NCBI GenBank assembly: GCA_002727195.1
Contig: PBWH01000011.1
Location: forward strand, 1-53,670
DNA length: 53,670 nucleotides
Source of the DNA: Gemmatimonadota bacterium
GTDB lineage: Bacteria > Latescibacterota > UBA2968
Direction of reading: 5' to 3'
Shown here piece by piece: positions 42,833-51,181 of this stretch. The position numbers and the translations under genes were made by a program. Below the pieces are notes generated by a model that had not been told where the DNA came from, did not search any database, and worked only from the letters and a program-made list of their open reading frames with translations. Position 1 is the stretch's first letter, and every line of letters begins with the position of its first letter.

Positions 42833-42946
42833 ATGGCTCCGATCGCTGAGCTCATAGAGGTCAGTAAGGCCTACGGCGAAACAGTCGCGGTCCGGGATCT
42901 GAATCTGGCGGTCAGCGAGGGAGAACCGATCGTCGTCCATAGGCCG
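42833..42946 (+). pseudogene. 5' remnant of an ABC sugar-transporter ATPase (MsmX/UgpC-like)
   Basis: After an AGGGAG site and ATG, about 35 codons read MAPIAELIEVSKAYGETVAVRD, LNLAVSEGEPIVV, the N-terminus of MsmX/UgpC-type ATPases. The similarity stops just where Walker A should follow (GPSGCGKT is missing); the continuing frame (HRPRKRWSSSYYG...) has no ABC features and the permeases are absent. A deletion or recombination breakpoint therefore lies near 42940-42950, and the region to 43074 is non-coding. Confidence 0.75.
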
Positions 42947-43074
42947 AGAAAAAGATGGTCCTCCTCCTACTATGGTCAGAACAGACAAACTCGACGCGGC
43001 CACACCCCACGTGTTCTGGCGAATTCCCGAAACAATGGGTTTACCGTTGAGATGGAGGCCGTATCTCGCCCGAC

Positions 43075-43863
43075 TCACTCGGGCACAGAACCCGCGTTCA
43101 CACCGAGTGCTCGTCGATACGCTTCAAACGAATACAAATCGTCGGGCATCACGTTCCCGATGTTGACCTCGACACCAAATCGATCGACGAGTTCGCGTCG
43201 CATCTTGTGGATGACCGACTCCGTCACGCCCTCGATCCAGGGGCCGGGCAGTTCGAACATGACACGCTCGACGCCGACGGCCGCGACGGTGTCCTCGACT
43301 TGCTTCTCCGTCTCCGCATCCGCGTTCACCAGTTCAGCCGCTTCCAGAAGAATGATCTTTGCGCCCGCATCGAGGCAGGCTTTCGCATCCTCTGTAAAGC
43401 TCGGGCCGTGATCGAGCCCCTCCTTCTTCCCAACCTCTCCGAACACGTCCATCCCATAGTTTTCGACCGCATCCTTAATGACGTCCACTTTCCAGGAAAG
43501 CGAGACGGGTGCTACGTTGTCTGATACCTCGATCCACCGGTATCCAGCTTCGGCACACGCGGGCAGGTACAGATCGAGCTGGTCATACATTTCGGCATAC
43601 TCTAGATACTGACCACCAGGGAACGGCTCGATACCCAGAGATCTGTAGCTCTGGATCTTCCGGGTCAGCACGTCGTTTGTCATTAGCCGAGACAGTCCAA
43701 CAGCGATCTTTACGAAGTCGAAATAGGGTGCACCCATCACCTGCAGGTCCTGCTGTCTTGCGGGTCCCATTCCCCAGTCCACGACCATCGTGAACCCCGT
43801 CGATCGGGGTTTTCCGCTCCGCGCACGGCCGTCCAGACCGTCAAAGATGTGTGATTCTCGCAT
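43075..43863 (-). CDS. Phosphosulfolactate synthase (ComA)-like protein
   Basis: A 262-aa TIM barrel similar to ComA, which adds sulfite to phosphoenolpyruvate to make (2R)-phospho-3-sulfolactate in coenzyme M and sulfolactate synthesis. Landmarks: GKPRSTGFTMVVDWGMG, FDFVKIAVGLSRLM, EPFPGGQYLEYAEM, WIEVSDNVAPVS, FGEVGKKEGLDHG. Some bacterial and plant homologues are not ComA enzymes, so the reaction is uncertain. No comB, comC or comDE is nearby. Single gene, downstream of the truncated ABC operon (convergent). Confidence 0.78.
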   Translation of the reverse strand: MRESHIFDGLDGRARSGKPRSTGFTMVVDWGMGPARQQDLQVMGAPYFDFVKIAVGLSRLMTNDVLTRKIQSYRSLGIEPFPGGQYLEYAEMYDQLDLYLPACAEAGYRWIEVSDNVAPVSLSWKVDVIKDAVENYGMDVFGEVGKKEGLDHGPSFTEDAKACLDAGAKIILLEAAELVNADAETEKQVEDTVAAVGVERVMFELPGPWIEGVTESVIHKMRRELVDRFGVEVNIGNVMPDDLYSFEAYRRALGVNAGSVPE

Positions 43864-43976
43864 TCCATACCTCCGTTCATGATTCCGCCGAGTTCCGAAT
43901 ATAGTCGGTGACGCTGAACGGGCAAGATTGCGGAAAACATCTGGAAGGGCGCCAGCCGGTGGTCTATCTTAGGACC

Positions 43977-44849
43977 GTGACAAAACAAATCCCCGAATCT
44001 CTGAGACCCGCCTTTCAGCATTGCGCCCGGATGGCGCAGGATCACTACGAGAACTTTCCCGTAGCTTCGTGGTTGCTGCCCTCTCATCTGCGCCCGCACC
44101 TTCACAGCATCTATGCCTTCGCCCGCACAGCAGACGACTTCGCCGACGAGCCAGGACTAGAAGACGACGAACGGCTCGAGAAGCTGACAGACTGGCGAAG
44201 ACGGCTTCACGCGTGCCGGCAGCAACCGGACGGACCGATCTTCGAAGCCCTAGCCGAAACGATCCGGCAATTCGACATCCCGGGTCGCCTACTCGAAGAT
44301 CTTCTCGATGCCTTCTCCCAAGATATCGTCCAGTCACGTCATCGCACTTTTGATGACTTGCTCGCATACTCACGTAAATCGGCCAATCCGGTCGGGCGAC
44401 TGGTCCTTATTCTCTTTGGATACCACGACAAAGACCAGTTATCGCAATCAGATGCCATCTGCACGGCGCTCCAACTGACGAACTTCTGGCAGGACGTCGG
44501 CATCGACCACGATCGAGATCGGATCTACCTGCCACAGGAAGACATGAACAGGTATGACATCTCGGAAACGACGTTGGCCCAAAAAGTAACGACGCCTGGA
44601 TTCCGCTCACTCCTGTCCGATCTGTCCGAGCGAACACGCAACCTCTTCCTCGCCGGATCCGGGCTGCCGTCCACCGTCACCGGACGGCTCAGGTATGAGC
44701 TTCGGATGACGTGGTTGGGCGGATGGCACATCCTCAACCAGATCGAACAGGTCGACTACGACGTGTTCAGACGGCGTCCGACTGTCACCCGCTGGTCAGC
44801 GTGTCGACTCCTGCTGCGCTCCCTGTTTCCGCTCAGGACGCCCGTGTGA
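43977..44849 (+). CDS. hpnC: Squalene synthase-like HpnC
   Basis: Trans-isoprenyl diphosphate synthase-fold enzyme, 290 aa. It converts presqualene diphosphate to hydroxysqualene in the three-enzyme route to squalene. The first Asp-rich motif is RTADDFADE and the second is LTNFWQDVGIDHDRDR; it also has HSIYAFA and YSRKSANPVGRLVL. I set the start at GTG 43977; an earlier GTG at 43908 overlaps a TATAGT -10-like element and lacks a ribosome-binding site. The stop overlaps hpnD (GTGA), forming the hpnCDE operon. Confidence 0.9.
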   Translation: MTKQIPESLRPAFQHCARMAQDHYENFPVASWLLPSHLRPHLHSIYAFARTADDFADEPGLEDDERLEKLTDWRRRLHACRQQPDGPIFEALAETIRQFDIPGRLLEDLLDAFSQDIVQSRHRTFDDLLAYSRKSANPVGRLVLILFGYHDKDQLSQSDAICTALQLTNFWQDVGIDHDRDRIYLPQEDMNRYDISETTLAQKVTTPGFRSLLSDLSERTRNLFLAGSGLPSTVTGRLRYELRMTWLGGWHILNQIEQVDYDVFRRRPTVTRWSACRLLLRSLFPLRTPV

Positions 44850-45673
44850 CCAACACGATCGCCAAAATCGTCCGCAGGGCCCGATCCAACTTTTTCTGGT
44901 CCTTTGTCTTCCTCGATGACGCCAAACGTCAGGCAATCTTCGCCGCTTACGCCTTCGCACGTAACACGGACGACATCGTGGATGAAACCGAATCGCCCGA
45001 AGAGGCCAAGCGTCTCCTCGCTGAATGGCGGGCGGACCTGGATGCGTGCTACTCGGGAAGCCCACATTCCGACATCACGAAGGCGCTCCAGCCCGTCGTA
45101 ACCAGATACCAGATTCCCAAGGCACACTTTGAGGCGCTGATCGACGGGGTTGAGATGGACCTGACGATCACACGGTATCGGACCTTAGAAGAACTCCGCA
45201 CATACTGTTATCGCGTTGCCTCGGCCGTCGGTCTGATCTGTATTGAGATCTTCGGCTACGAGTGCGAGCAGACCAAAGACTATGCCGTCAATCTTGGCCT
45301 AGCGCTTCAACTGACGAATATCCTCCGGGATGTCGGGGAGGACGCCGCACGGGGACGCATCTATCTGCCACTTGAAGATCTCGAACAATTCGGATACTCA
45401 GAACAGCAACTCTTGTCAGGAACGATGGCGGACGGTTTCCAAGACCTGATGGTCCATACCTGCTCGCGTGCGAAATCATACTACCAGCGGGCGGCAGATG
45501 CGCTGACGGACACAGATCGGGCGGCGATGTTTCCGGCGGAGACCATGGGCCAGATTTATGCCGATCTCTTGAGGAGGATCGAAGTGCGTGGATTCCCTGT
45601 CCTGAATGAGCGCGTTTCTGTACCAACAACACGGAAGGTATATATCGCGGCGCGAAACTGGATCAGGCGATGA
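44846..45673 (+). CDS. hpnD: Presqualene diphosphate synthase HpnD
   Basis: Joins two farnesyl diphosphates to presqualene diphosphate; 275 aa. Motifs: SNFFWSFVFLDDAKRQAIFAAYAF, first Asp-rich NTDDIVDE, MDLTITRYRTLEELRTYCYRVAS, second Asp-rich LTNILRDVGEDAARGRIYLP. The start is GTG 44846, overlapping the hpnC stop by four bases; a longer in-frame extension inside hpnC is rejected. Its stop overlaps hpnE by four bases. Confidence 0.93.
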   Translation: MTNTIAKIVRRARSNFFWSFVFLDDAKRQAIFAAYAFARNTDDIVDETESPEEAKRLLAEWRADLDACYSGSPHSDITKALQPVVTRYQIPKAHFEALIDGVEMDLTITRYRTLEELRTYCYRVASAVGLICIEIFGYECEQTKDYAVNLGLALQLTNILRDVGEDAARGRIYLPLEDLEQFGYSEQQLLSGTMADGFQDLMVHTCSRAKSYYQRAADALTDTDRAAMFPAETMGQIYADLLRRIEVRGFPVLNERVSVPTTRKVYIAARNWIRR

Positions 45674-46968
45674 ACCGATCGCTTACCATCATCGGAGGAG
45701 GCTTCTCGGGAATCGCCGCCGCAGTGCGGGCAGCCGAGGCAGGCAAGGAACCGCTGCTGCTGGAGCGGCGGCCGTTCCTCGGGGGGCGCGCCTACAGCTT
45801 CTCGCACGACAATCTCCCCTACACCGTCGACAACGGCCAACACGTGCTGATGCGCTGCTGCACCCACGTGATCGACCTGCTTGAGAAGATCGGGGCAGAT
45901 GAGGTTTCGTTTCAGGCAGGGTTTCGAATCCCTTTCCTGAGCAAAGAAGGCACAGCGCACATCCTGTCAGCCCCTTCCTGGCTACCAACACAGCTTGGCC
46001 TGTTCGTTGCCTTCGCACGATATTCCCCCGCGGGCTTATCGGCAGCGCTTGGTCTGCGCCGTGTCCAGCGTGACCTGAGGCGCCCACCCACTGGCGTCAG
46101 CGTCGCTGACTGGCTGAAATCATCAGGCCAAACTGACCGAATCCAGAGGTCGTTCTGGATTCCCCTCTGCCGCTCGGTCATGAATGCCTCACCAGAGGAT
46201 GCCCCCGCCGATGAACTGCTGACCGTGCTATCCGAGGCGTTCGGGACACCCTCAGGGGCGGCTATGGGTTGGGCAACGACAGGGCTGACCGAACTCTGTG
46301 CGTCCAAGGCGAGGGCGTTTATCGAGAGCCGCGGAGGCCAGGTCAGGTCCAGTGCTTTTGTGACTGAAATGACGCAGGAGACCGATCAGTGGTCGCTCGA
46401 TCTTCGGAACGCTGACACTGTGGTCTCGAAGCGTGTCATCCTAGCGGTACCACCGCTTCGAGCAGCAGACCTTCTGGGTCACGTCCTTCCGGATTTGGCA
46501 AACCTTCTCACCAGATACACCCCCTCTCCCATCCTCGGCATCAACCTATGGTTCGATCGCCCCATTATGAACACAGCCTTTGTCGGCTTTCTCGACGGTA
46601 GTGTGGAGTGGGTCTTCGACCGGCAGGCTTTGACGGGACAGCCGAGTGAGCACGGATACCACTACGCACTCGTGACAAGCGCATCGAGTAAATTACTCGA
46701 ACATGACGACGCGGATCTCGTTGATATAGCGCTCGATGAACTGCGCTCGCGGAAGCTGGTCCAGCCGGACGAAGAACCGGTGCGCACACTGGTCATTCAG
46801 GAGCGCCAGGCGACCTACCTCCGCCCACTGGGCGATCCTCCTATTCCGAACGGCACAGACCTCTCCGGCCTCTTCCTTGCCGGAGATTGGACCGACACCT
46901 CACTCCCTCCCACCATCGAAGGTGCTGTAAGAAGCGGGAACCGCGCCGCCGACCTCGCTCTCGTTTGA
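45670..46968 (+). CDS. hpnE: Hydroxysqualene dehydroxylase HpnE
   Basis: FAD amine-oxidase-fold enzyme, 432 aa, that reduces hydroxysqualene to squalene. The FAD dinucleotide loop is TIIGGGFSGIAAAVRAAEAG, then LLERRPFLGGRAYSF, VDNGQHVLMRC and the C-terminal GLFLAGDWTDTSLPPTIEGAVRSG. Third gene of the operon, ending at a strong terminator. No squalene-hopene cyclase (shc) or other hpn gene is in the window, so the end product (hopanoids, sterols or squalene itself) is undecided. Confidence 0.93.
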   Translation: MNRSLTIIGGGFSGIAAAVRAAEAGKEPLLLERRPFLGGRAYSFSHDNLPYTVDNGQHVLMRCCTHVIDLLEKIGADEVSFQAGFRIPFLSKEGTAHILSAPSWLPTQLGLFVAFARYSPAGLSAALGLRRVQRDLRRPPTGVSVADWLKSSGQTDRIQRSFWIPLCRSVMNASPEDAPADELLTVLSEAFGTPSGAAMGWATTGLTELCASKARAFIESRGGQVRSSAFVTEMTQETDQWSLDLRNADTVVSKRVILAVPPLRAADLLGHVLPDLANLLTRYTPSPILGINLWFDRPIMNTAFVGFLDGSVEWVFDRQALTGQPSEHGYHYALVTSASSKLLEHDDADLVDIALDELRSRKLVQPDEEPVRTLVIQERQATYLRPLGDPPIPNGTDLSGLFLAGDWTDTSLPPTIEGAVRSGNRAADLALV

Positions 46969-46978
46969 GGGCACAAAA

Positions 46979-47002
46979 AAACCGAGGCCGTAGCCTCGGT
47001 TT
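46979..47002. terminator. Bidirectional terminator between hpnE and the 47024 gene
   Basis: A perfect 10-bp stem AAACCGAGGC / GCCTCGGTTT with CGTA loop, ten bases past the hpnE stop. On the minus strand it is followed by a T-tract (seven T in total), so it terminates the convergent hypothetical gene strongly and hpnE more weakly. Confidence 0.8.
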
Positions 47003-47023
47003 GATCGCGCTCTATCTACCTGT

Positions 47024-47410
47024 TCAGCCAACTTTGAAATTGCTGACCCCTTCATCGATAAACGTGCGGGTCTCGAGGTCAAGCGCGCGTAACTCGTCGA
47101 TCCGGTCCTTACCTTCTTCAGTCACGACAATCGGCAGCGCATCGACTTGGTAGAAATCCTTCCCATCGGTGGCCTGAGCGCTCAGATCCGGATGACCGGT
47201 GTCGCGAGCGCTAAAGAGGGTGAAAAACGTGTCGGGGTCCATCGCGTACAGGTGTCTACCACGCCCCAGCCACTCACCCGTCTCTTCCTGTTGTTCGAAC
47301 CCGCTCTCCTTCAAGAGCTCAGCGTGCTGGTCGACCTCCCCCATCACGACGACCAGGTCCTCATCTTCGAGGATATACGAGCGATACGAGCCGATTTGCT
47401 TTTCGCGCAT
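47024..47410 (-). CDS. Hypothetical 128-aa cytosolic protein
   Basis: Not recognised. ATG 47410 has a strong AGGAGG site. The sequence MREKQIGSYRSYILEDEDLVVV ... DQHAELLKESGFEQQEETGEWLGRG ... RIDELRALDLETRTF is acidic, with no signal peptide or TM, a predicted alpha/beta fold and a helical end. It is the last gene of a minus-strand group with a lipoprotein and the FliG-FecR fusion, ending at the terminator. Confidence 0.6.
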   Translation of the reverse strand: MREKQIGSYRSYILEDEDLVVVMGEVDQHAELLKESGFEQQEETGEWLGRGRHLYAMDPDTFFTLFSARDTGHPDLSAQATDGKDFYQVDALPIVVTEEGKDRIDELRALDLETRTFIDEGVSNFKVG

Positions 47411-47427
47411 GTCCCATCCTCCTTCCT

Positions 47428-47826
47428 TTAGCGGACAATATACCAAACCTCGCTCTGCGATCGACCGTCACGGGCGACTCTGTTGATCAAGAGCCGCTCG
47501 CCCTTCTCGATGACCAGGCCCTGGTAGGTACCGCAAGTCAGGTGAGAATAGAACAGGAGACGGTTGCCAACCTTCCGAAAATGCCCTCGATCCGTCCTGG
47601 GAGCAGCCGTCCGCTGCGGGATATACGTAACGGTCTCCCACACGTTTCCGCGCAGTCCGCCCGTCAGCTTCAGGGAGCCGGAGACCAGAAGAAGGTGCTC
47701 GGGGCGGGCATCCGGATCGTAGATTCGGTCCAGTTTGACCTTTTCCAGCCCGAAAACCACTTCAGACGACCCGTCGACGCGACCGGAGCACGCGAGGATC
47801 ACGAGAATGATCAAGAAAGGACTCAT
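47428..47826 (-). CDS. Hypothetical small lipoprotein
   Basis: A 132-aa exported protein. MSPFLIILVILAC is a lipoprotein signal with Cys at residue 13 and Ser after it. The mature part is beta-rich (VVFGLEKVKLDRIYD, LLLVSGSLKLTGGLRG, NRLLFYSHLTCGTYQGLVI). No family recognised. It lies 36 bases after the FliG-FecR gene and 17 bases before the next gene, so the three are one transcript. Confidence 0.6.
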   Translation of the reverse strand: MSPFLIILVILACSGRVDGSSEVVFGLEKVKLDRIYDPDARPEHLLLVSGSLKLTGGLRGNVWETVTYIPQRTAAPRTDRGHFRKVGNRLLFYSHLTCGTYQGLVIEKGERLLINRVARDGRSQSEVWYIVR

Positions 47827-47862
47827 ACGCTAACCATCGGCATTCGAACACAGAGGATTTAC

Positions 47863-49545
47863 TCAGAAGAGAATCCAGCGGGGACGATCCCGATCCTCGA
47901 TGTCGACCACGTCGTAGGCACCTCTCGGGTAGATCCTCAGGGACTTCCCCTCACCCACCACAATGATCTTTTCGTCACTCACTTTTGACTGAACCCAGGT
48001 CGTTCCACGGATCACGTTAACGGTTGTCGCTGAGCTGAGCACCACTCTGAACCTGAAGAGCGTTCCGGCTGCAGCGGTGACGACAGCCAGCGGTGAGTGC
48101 AACTCGAGCGTCGGATTCTTCGCCAGCACCCAGACATTGCCCACCCGTAGCGAGAGCTTTGGAGGTCCACGGGTCTCCTCGGCCGCCCCCACTTGTAGCT
48201 CGGATTCGGACTCGAGCTCGAGCTGTGAGGAGTCACTCTTCAGGTCGACGAGGGCGCGGCCAGCCTCGCCCGTCTCTAAGACATCGCCCCTCCGAATGGG
48301 CGCATCTTCGAGCGCACGTCTTTCGCCACCCGAGACCACGAACACATCGCCATAGGACGCCGTAACGGACGTACTGGTTTCGCCGTTCCCCTTGTAGGCG
48401 CCCGACCGGCTCCCCTCATCGCCTGGACCACCGCCTCGCTTTCGGGGCGAGAAGTCTGATGCCTGAACACGAGCCCTGCCTCCGGACGAGCGAGTCGTTC
48501 GACCGACGCCCGAATGCCACAGCCAGCCAAGGAGCAACAGGCCAGCCGCTGCGAAAATTATCCCGCGACACGATCGTTCTCTGGTTTCGGGTTCTGCCTG
48601 CTCGACCGGTCCAGACCGTTTCCGAGCCGGTGCCGGCTCCTCAGGATCCTCTTCTTCAGGATCCACCGGGTCCGAAGACACCGATCCCAGATAGGTCTGC
48701 ATCTGCCCCATTTCGTAGAGCATGCGAGACCGGAGCAGGATCCGCTCACTGACGGCCTCGACTTCCTCCTGATCGGTATCCTGGAGATGCTCGACATCAT
48801 CCGACAAATGGGCAGCCCTTCGCTCGGAGACGTTCGCCAGGATTCGGCGTTGAAGCCCCTCCGACATACCGAGGAACGCGATAGCGAGGTCCCAGTCGTC
48901 GATACCCGTCGTCAGCTGCTGGAGTTCGCGGTCCGTTACCCTACGGAGGTCCTCGATCGAGAAGAGAGCGGCCTGGATGGCTTTGGCCACCTCAGCGTCA
49001 CGATGGTAGATGGCGGTGAGGAGTGCACGCAGCTGTCGCGGCGCCGTGATTCCGCGCAGAATGGTGACGGCAAGATCCGGTCGTGGTCTTCGGAACGGCT
49101 TCCCCAGCCAGGCGTCGAAGTCGAGAACCAGGTCGCGTTCTTCTGCGCCAAGATGATTCTCGAGAGCTTCCCAGTCTTGGCCGGCGATCGCGTGGATACA
49201 TTCTGCCTGAACGGAGTGCGGAAGATGGGGTAGGATAATACTGGCCCGTTCGCCGGTCCCTTTGAGGAGGACGAGCGTCAGCAGGTCAGCAACCCGGAGG
49301 GGATAGTATTGGCGAAAGGGGTCCGCCTCAACGTCTCGATCTCCGAGGATGCCATCGAGTTCTTGAGAGAGGGACTGCTCCACGGCCGACATCTCAGCCC
49401 GGTCCACCTGATCGATCGAATCCAGTGAGGCGAGCACCTTTTCACGCTGCTGCGGTTGGAGCGCCTCGATCAAACGTGCACGTGCCTGTCCCCCCAACCT
49501 CGCCAGAACAAGGGCCAGCGGTCGATCAGGTGGGACGGCGTTCAC
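47863..49545 (-). CDS. FliG-like/transmembrane/FecR-domain fusion protein
   Basis: A 560-aa protein with an unusual architecture. Residues ~10-285 are all-helical and resemble the FliG motor-switch middle/C-terminal domains: ALFSIEDLRRVTDRELQQLTTGI, DLAIAFLGMSEGLQRRIL and NVSERRAAHLSDDVE correspond to the FliG ARM/C helices. Acidic linker (290-325), one TM (GIIFAAAGLLLLGWLW, 328-343), a Gly/Arg-rich linker, then a FecR-like beta domain (~398-540: DVFVVSGGERRALEDAPIRRGDVLETGEAGRALVDL in two blocks; HSPLAVVTAAAGTLFRF). FecR domains usually sit outside the membrane. No flagellar genes are in the window. GTG start overlapping threonine synthase by four bases. Confidence 0.72.
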   Translation of the reverse strand: MNAVPPDRPLALVLARLGGQARARLIEALQPQQREKVLASLDSIDQVDRAEMSAVEQSLSQELDGILGDRDVEADPFRQYYPLRVADLLTLVLLKGTGERASIILPHLPHSVQAECIHAIAGQDWEALENHLGAEERDLVLDFDAWLGKPFRRPRPDLAVTILRGITAPRQLRALLTAIYHRDAEVAKAIQAALFSIEDLRRVTDRELQQLTTGIDDWDLAIAFLGMSEGLQRRILANVSERRAAHLSDDVEHLQDTDQEEVEAVSERILLRSRMLYEMGQMQTYLGSVSSDPVDPEEEDPEEPAPARKRSGPVEQAEPETRERSCRGIIFAAAGLLLLGWLWHSGVGRTTRSSGGRARVQASDFSPRKRGGGPGDEGSRSGAYKGNGETSTSVTASYGDVFVVSGGERRALEDAPIRRGDVLETGEAGRALVDLKSDSSQLELESESELQVGAAEETRGPPKLSLRVGNVWVLAKNPTLELHSPLAVVTAAAGTLFRFRVVLSSATTVNVIRGTTWVQSKVSDEKIIVVGEGKSLRIYPRGAYDVVDIEDRDRPRWILF

Positions 49546-50723
49546 CCCGACTGGGCTCCGGATTCGAAGGCTTCGAGATACTTGAGACCGGTTCCGGTAT
49601 TAAAAAGAACGACCTGATCGTCCGCGTCGACCAACCCACGCTCGACCATCTTCTTCAGACAGGCAAGGGTCGCTCCACCTTCGGGCGCTGCAAAAATCCC
49701 TGTGTATGCTGCCATCTCCGTGACACCCTGGAGCAGTTCCTCATCCGTCACCGAGAGCGCGCAGCCTCCCGAATCGCGGATCGCCCTCAGCATAAGGAAG
49801 TCACCGACGGCTCCAGGGACTCGAAGGCCTGACGCGACCGTTCGAGCACCCTCCCAAGGCGTTGCCGCTTCTTCACCCGCCTCCCAGGCCCGAACGATCG
49901 GCGCGCAGCCAGACGCCTGTACGGACACCATGCGCGGCCGCTTCTCGCTGATCCAGCCAAGCTTCCCCATCTCTGCAAACGCCTTCCACATCCCGATCAG
50001 GCCGGTTCCGCCGCCAGTCGGATAGATGATCACATCCGGAAGCTCCCAATCGAGCTGTTCCGCGAGCTCGTATCCCATCGTCTTCTTCCCTTCAACCCGA
50101 TAGGGCTCCTTCAACGTACTCACGTCGAACCAGCCTTCCGCCTCTTTCCGCTCTGCAACCACACGCCCACAATCGGATATCAGCCCATCGACCAGCTCAA
50201 CCTGGGCCCCCAGGACCTTGGCCTCGAAATAGTTCGCACGAGGCACATCCCTCGGCATGAACACGTGCGCGCGCAAACCAGCCCGAGCCGCATACGCCGC
50301 CGTCGCGCCCCCGGCATTCCCCGCAGACGGAATCGCTATGGCTTTGGTCCCAAGCTCGAGTGCGCGTGAAATCGCAGCCGACAGGCCACGCGCCTTGAAC
50401 GATCCCGTCGGGTTCGCACCTTCATCCTTGATCAGCAGGTTTGGGGTGCCGATGTGCTGACCCAGAGAACTCGCCTGCATCAGGGGCGTATACCCCTCAC
50501 CGAGACTGACCTTGAATCGGGGATCCTCGACGGGCAGAACCTCCTCATAGCGCCACATTGTCGGTTCACGATCTGCCAGCGCCTCCTTGGGCAGGTTCTC
50601 TCGTACTGCATCCAGATCATACCGCGCGAACAGAGGCGCTCCCGGATCGGACAGGTTTAGGAGTTCAGTTTTGTCGTAGGAATCACCTGTCTTGGTGCAG
50701 ATCAGGTCCGTCAGAAAACTCAT
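49542..50723 (-). CDS. thrC: Threonine synthase
   Basis: PLP enzyme converting O-phospho-L-homoserine to L-threonine; 393 aa. It has the PLP-binding Lys in NPTGSFKARGLSAAI, the SAGNAGGATAAYAARAG loop, IYPTGGGTGLIGMW and LFNTGTGLKY. An N-terminal zinc-ribbon-like region is short (LICTKTGDSYDK). It precedes the FliG-FecR gene with a four-base overlap; no other threonine-pathway gene is nearby. Confidence 0.94.
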   Translation of the reverse strand: MSFLTDLICTKTGDSYDKTELLNLSDPGAPLFARYDLDAVRENLPKEALADREPTMWRYEEVLPVEDPRFKVSLGEGYTPLMQASSLGQHIGTPNLLIKDEGANPTGSFKARGLSAAISRALELGTKAIAIPSAGNAGGATAAYAARAGLRAHVFMPRDVPRANYFEAKVLGAQVELVDGLISDCGRVVAERKEAEGWFDVSTLKEPYRVEGKKTMGYELAEQLDWELPDVIIYPTGGGTGLIGMWKAFAEMGKLGWISEKRPRMVSVQASGCAPIVRAWEAGEEAATPWEGARTVASGLRVPGAVGDFLMLRAIRDSGGCALSVTDEELLQGVTEMAAYTGIFAAPEGGATLACLKKMVERGLVDADDQVVLFNTGTGLKYLEAFESGAQSG

Positions 50724-50778
50724 GCATACTCCTCTCGCGTGGAATGACGGAATATGATCAGTCGGCGGATCAGGAGCG

Positions 50779-50913
50779 TCAAGCGGTCAATCCCGCACCG
50801 GTTGCCTGGGACGGATTGCGAATCGATCGAATGGCAATCCCCGCCTTTGCTCCGGCTCGCTTCACAGCTGCTATGTGGTTTCGATCATCGTCGATCAAGA
50901 GCAGCTTTGGCAC
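50779..50913 (-). CDS. 44-aa HAD-like peptide
   Basis: Short gene with a perfect AGGAGG site six bases before its GTG start. MPKLLLIDDDRNHIAAVKRA and GAKAGIAIRSIRN resemble the C-terminal motif-4 segment of HAD hydrolases (LLIDDDPxHVxAAxxAG). It lacks the rest of the domain, so it is either a truncated remnant that kept a start or a real small protein. It lies 55 bases upstream of thrC, on the same strand. Confidence 0.45.
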   Translation of the reverse strand: MPKLLLIDDDRNHIAAVKRAGAKAGIAIRSIRNPSQATGAGLTA

Positions 50914-51181
50914 GCCCAACCTCCTCCGTGTTGGGTGTGCACACTCACCACACACCCGGCGTGCCTGCCCTCCCGTGAACCAAAATGAAAGCGCTTAACA
51001 AATTGTCCTCCAATGTATTACGATACACACTTAACACCCAAAACGTCGATGTATTCCGGAGATCTGTCGCCAGTTTGATGTCACGTCTGACGGAGAGGCG
51101 TCGCCAATCCGGCGACACAACAGAAAGAGGCGCACCCCGGACGGAGGACGCCTCATTCTGTTGTGTATGTGGCTACGAGAT
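50914..51181. other. Intergenic region with hairpins
   Basis: Between the FN3 lipoprotein and the small HAD-like gene there is no convincing coding sequence. It contains a GGGTGTG/CACACCC hairpin near 50932-50959 and the two adjacent hairpins listed separately. The local base composition is more AT-rich around 51000-51060 than the flanks, as for a promoter region of the thrC operon. Confidence 0.45.
51100..51164 (-). terminator. Double hairpin after the fibronectin gene
   Basis: A 16-bp inverted repeat with one mismatch (51117-51132 with 51149-51164, 16-base loop) abuts a second 6-bp hairpin GTCGCC/GGCGAC (51100-51116). They lie 18 bases past the minus-strand FN3 gene. No clear U-tract follows, so this could be a Rho-type or processing structure. 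Confidence 0.4.

Noticed and set aside
42827..43411. A 194-codon plus-strand protein from the truncated ATPase start
   Set aside because: Only the first ~35 codons resemble an ABC ATPase; the rest runs out of homology and then antisense into the ComA-like gene.
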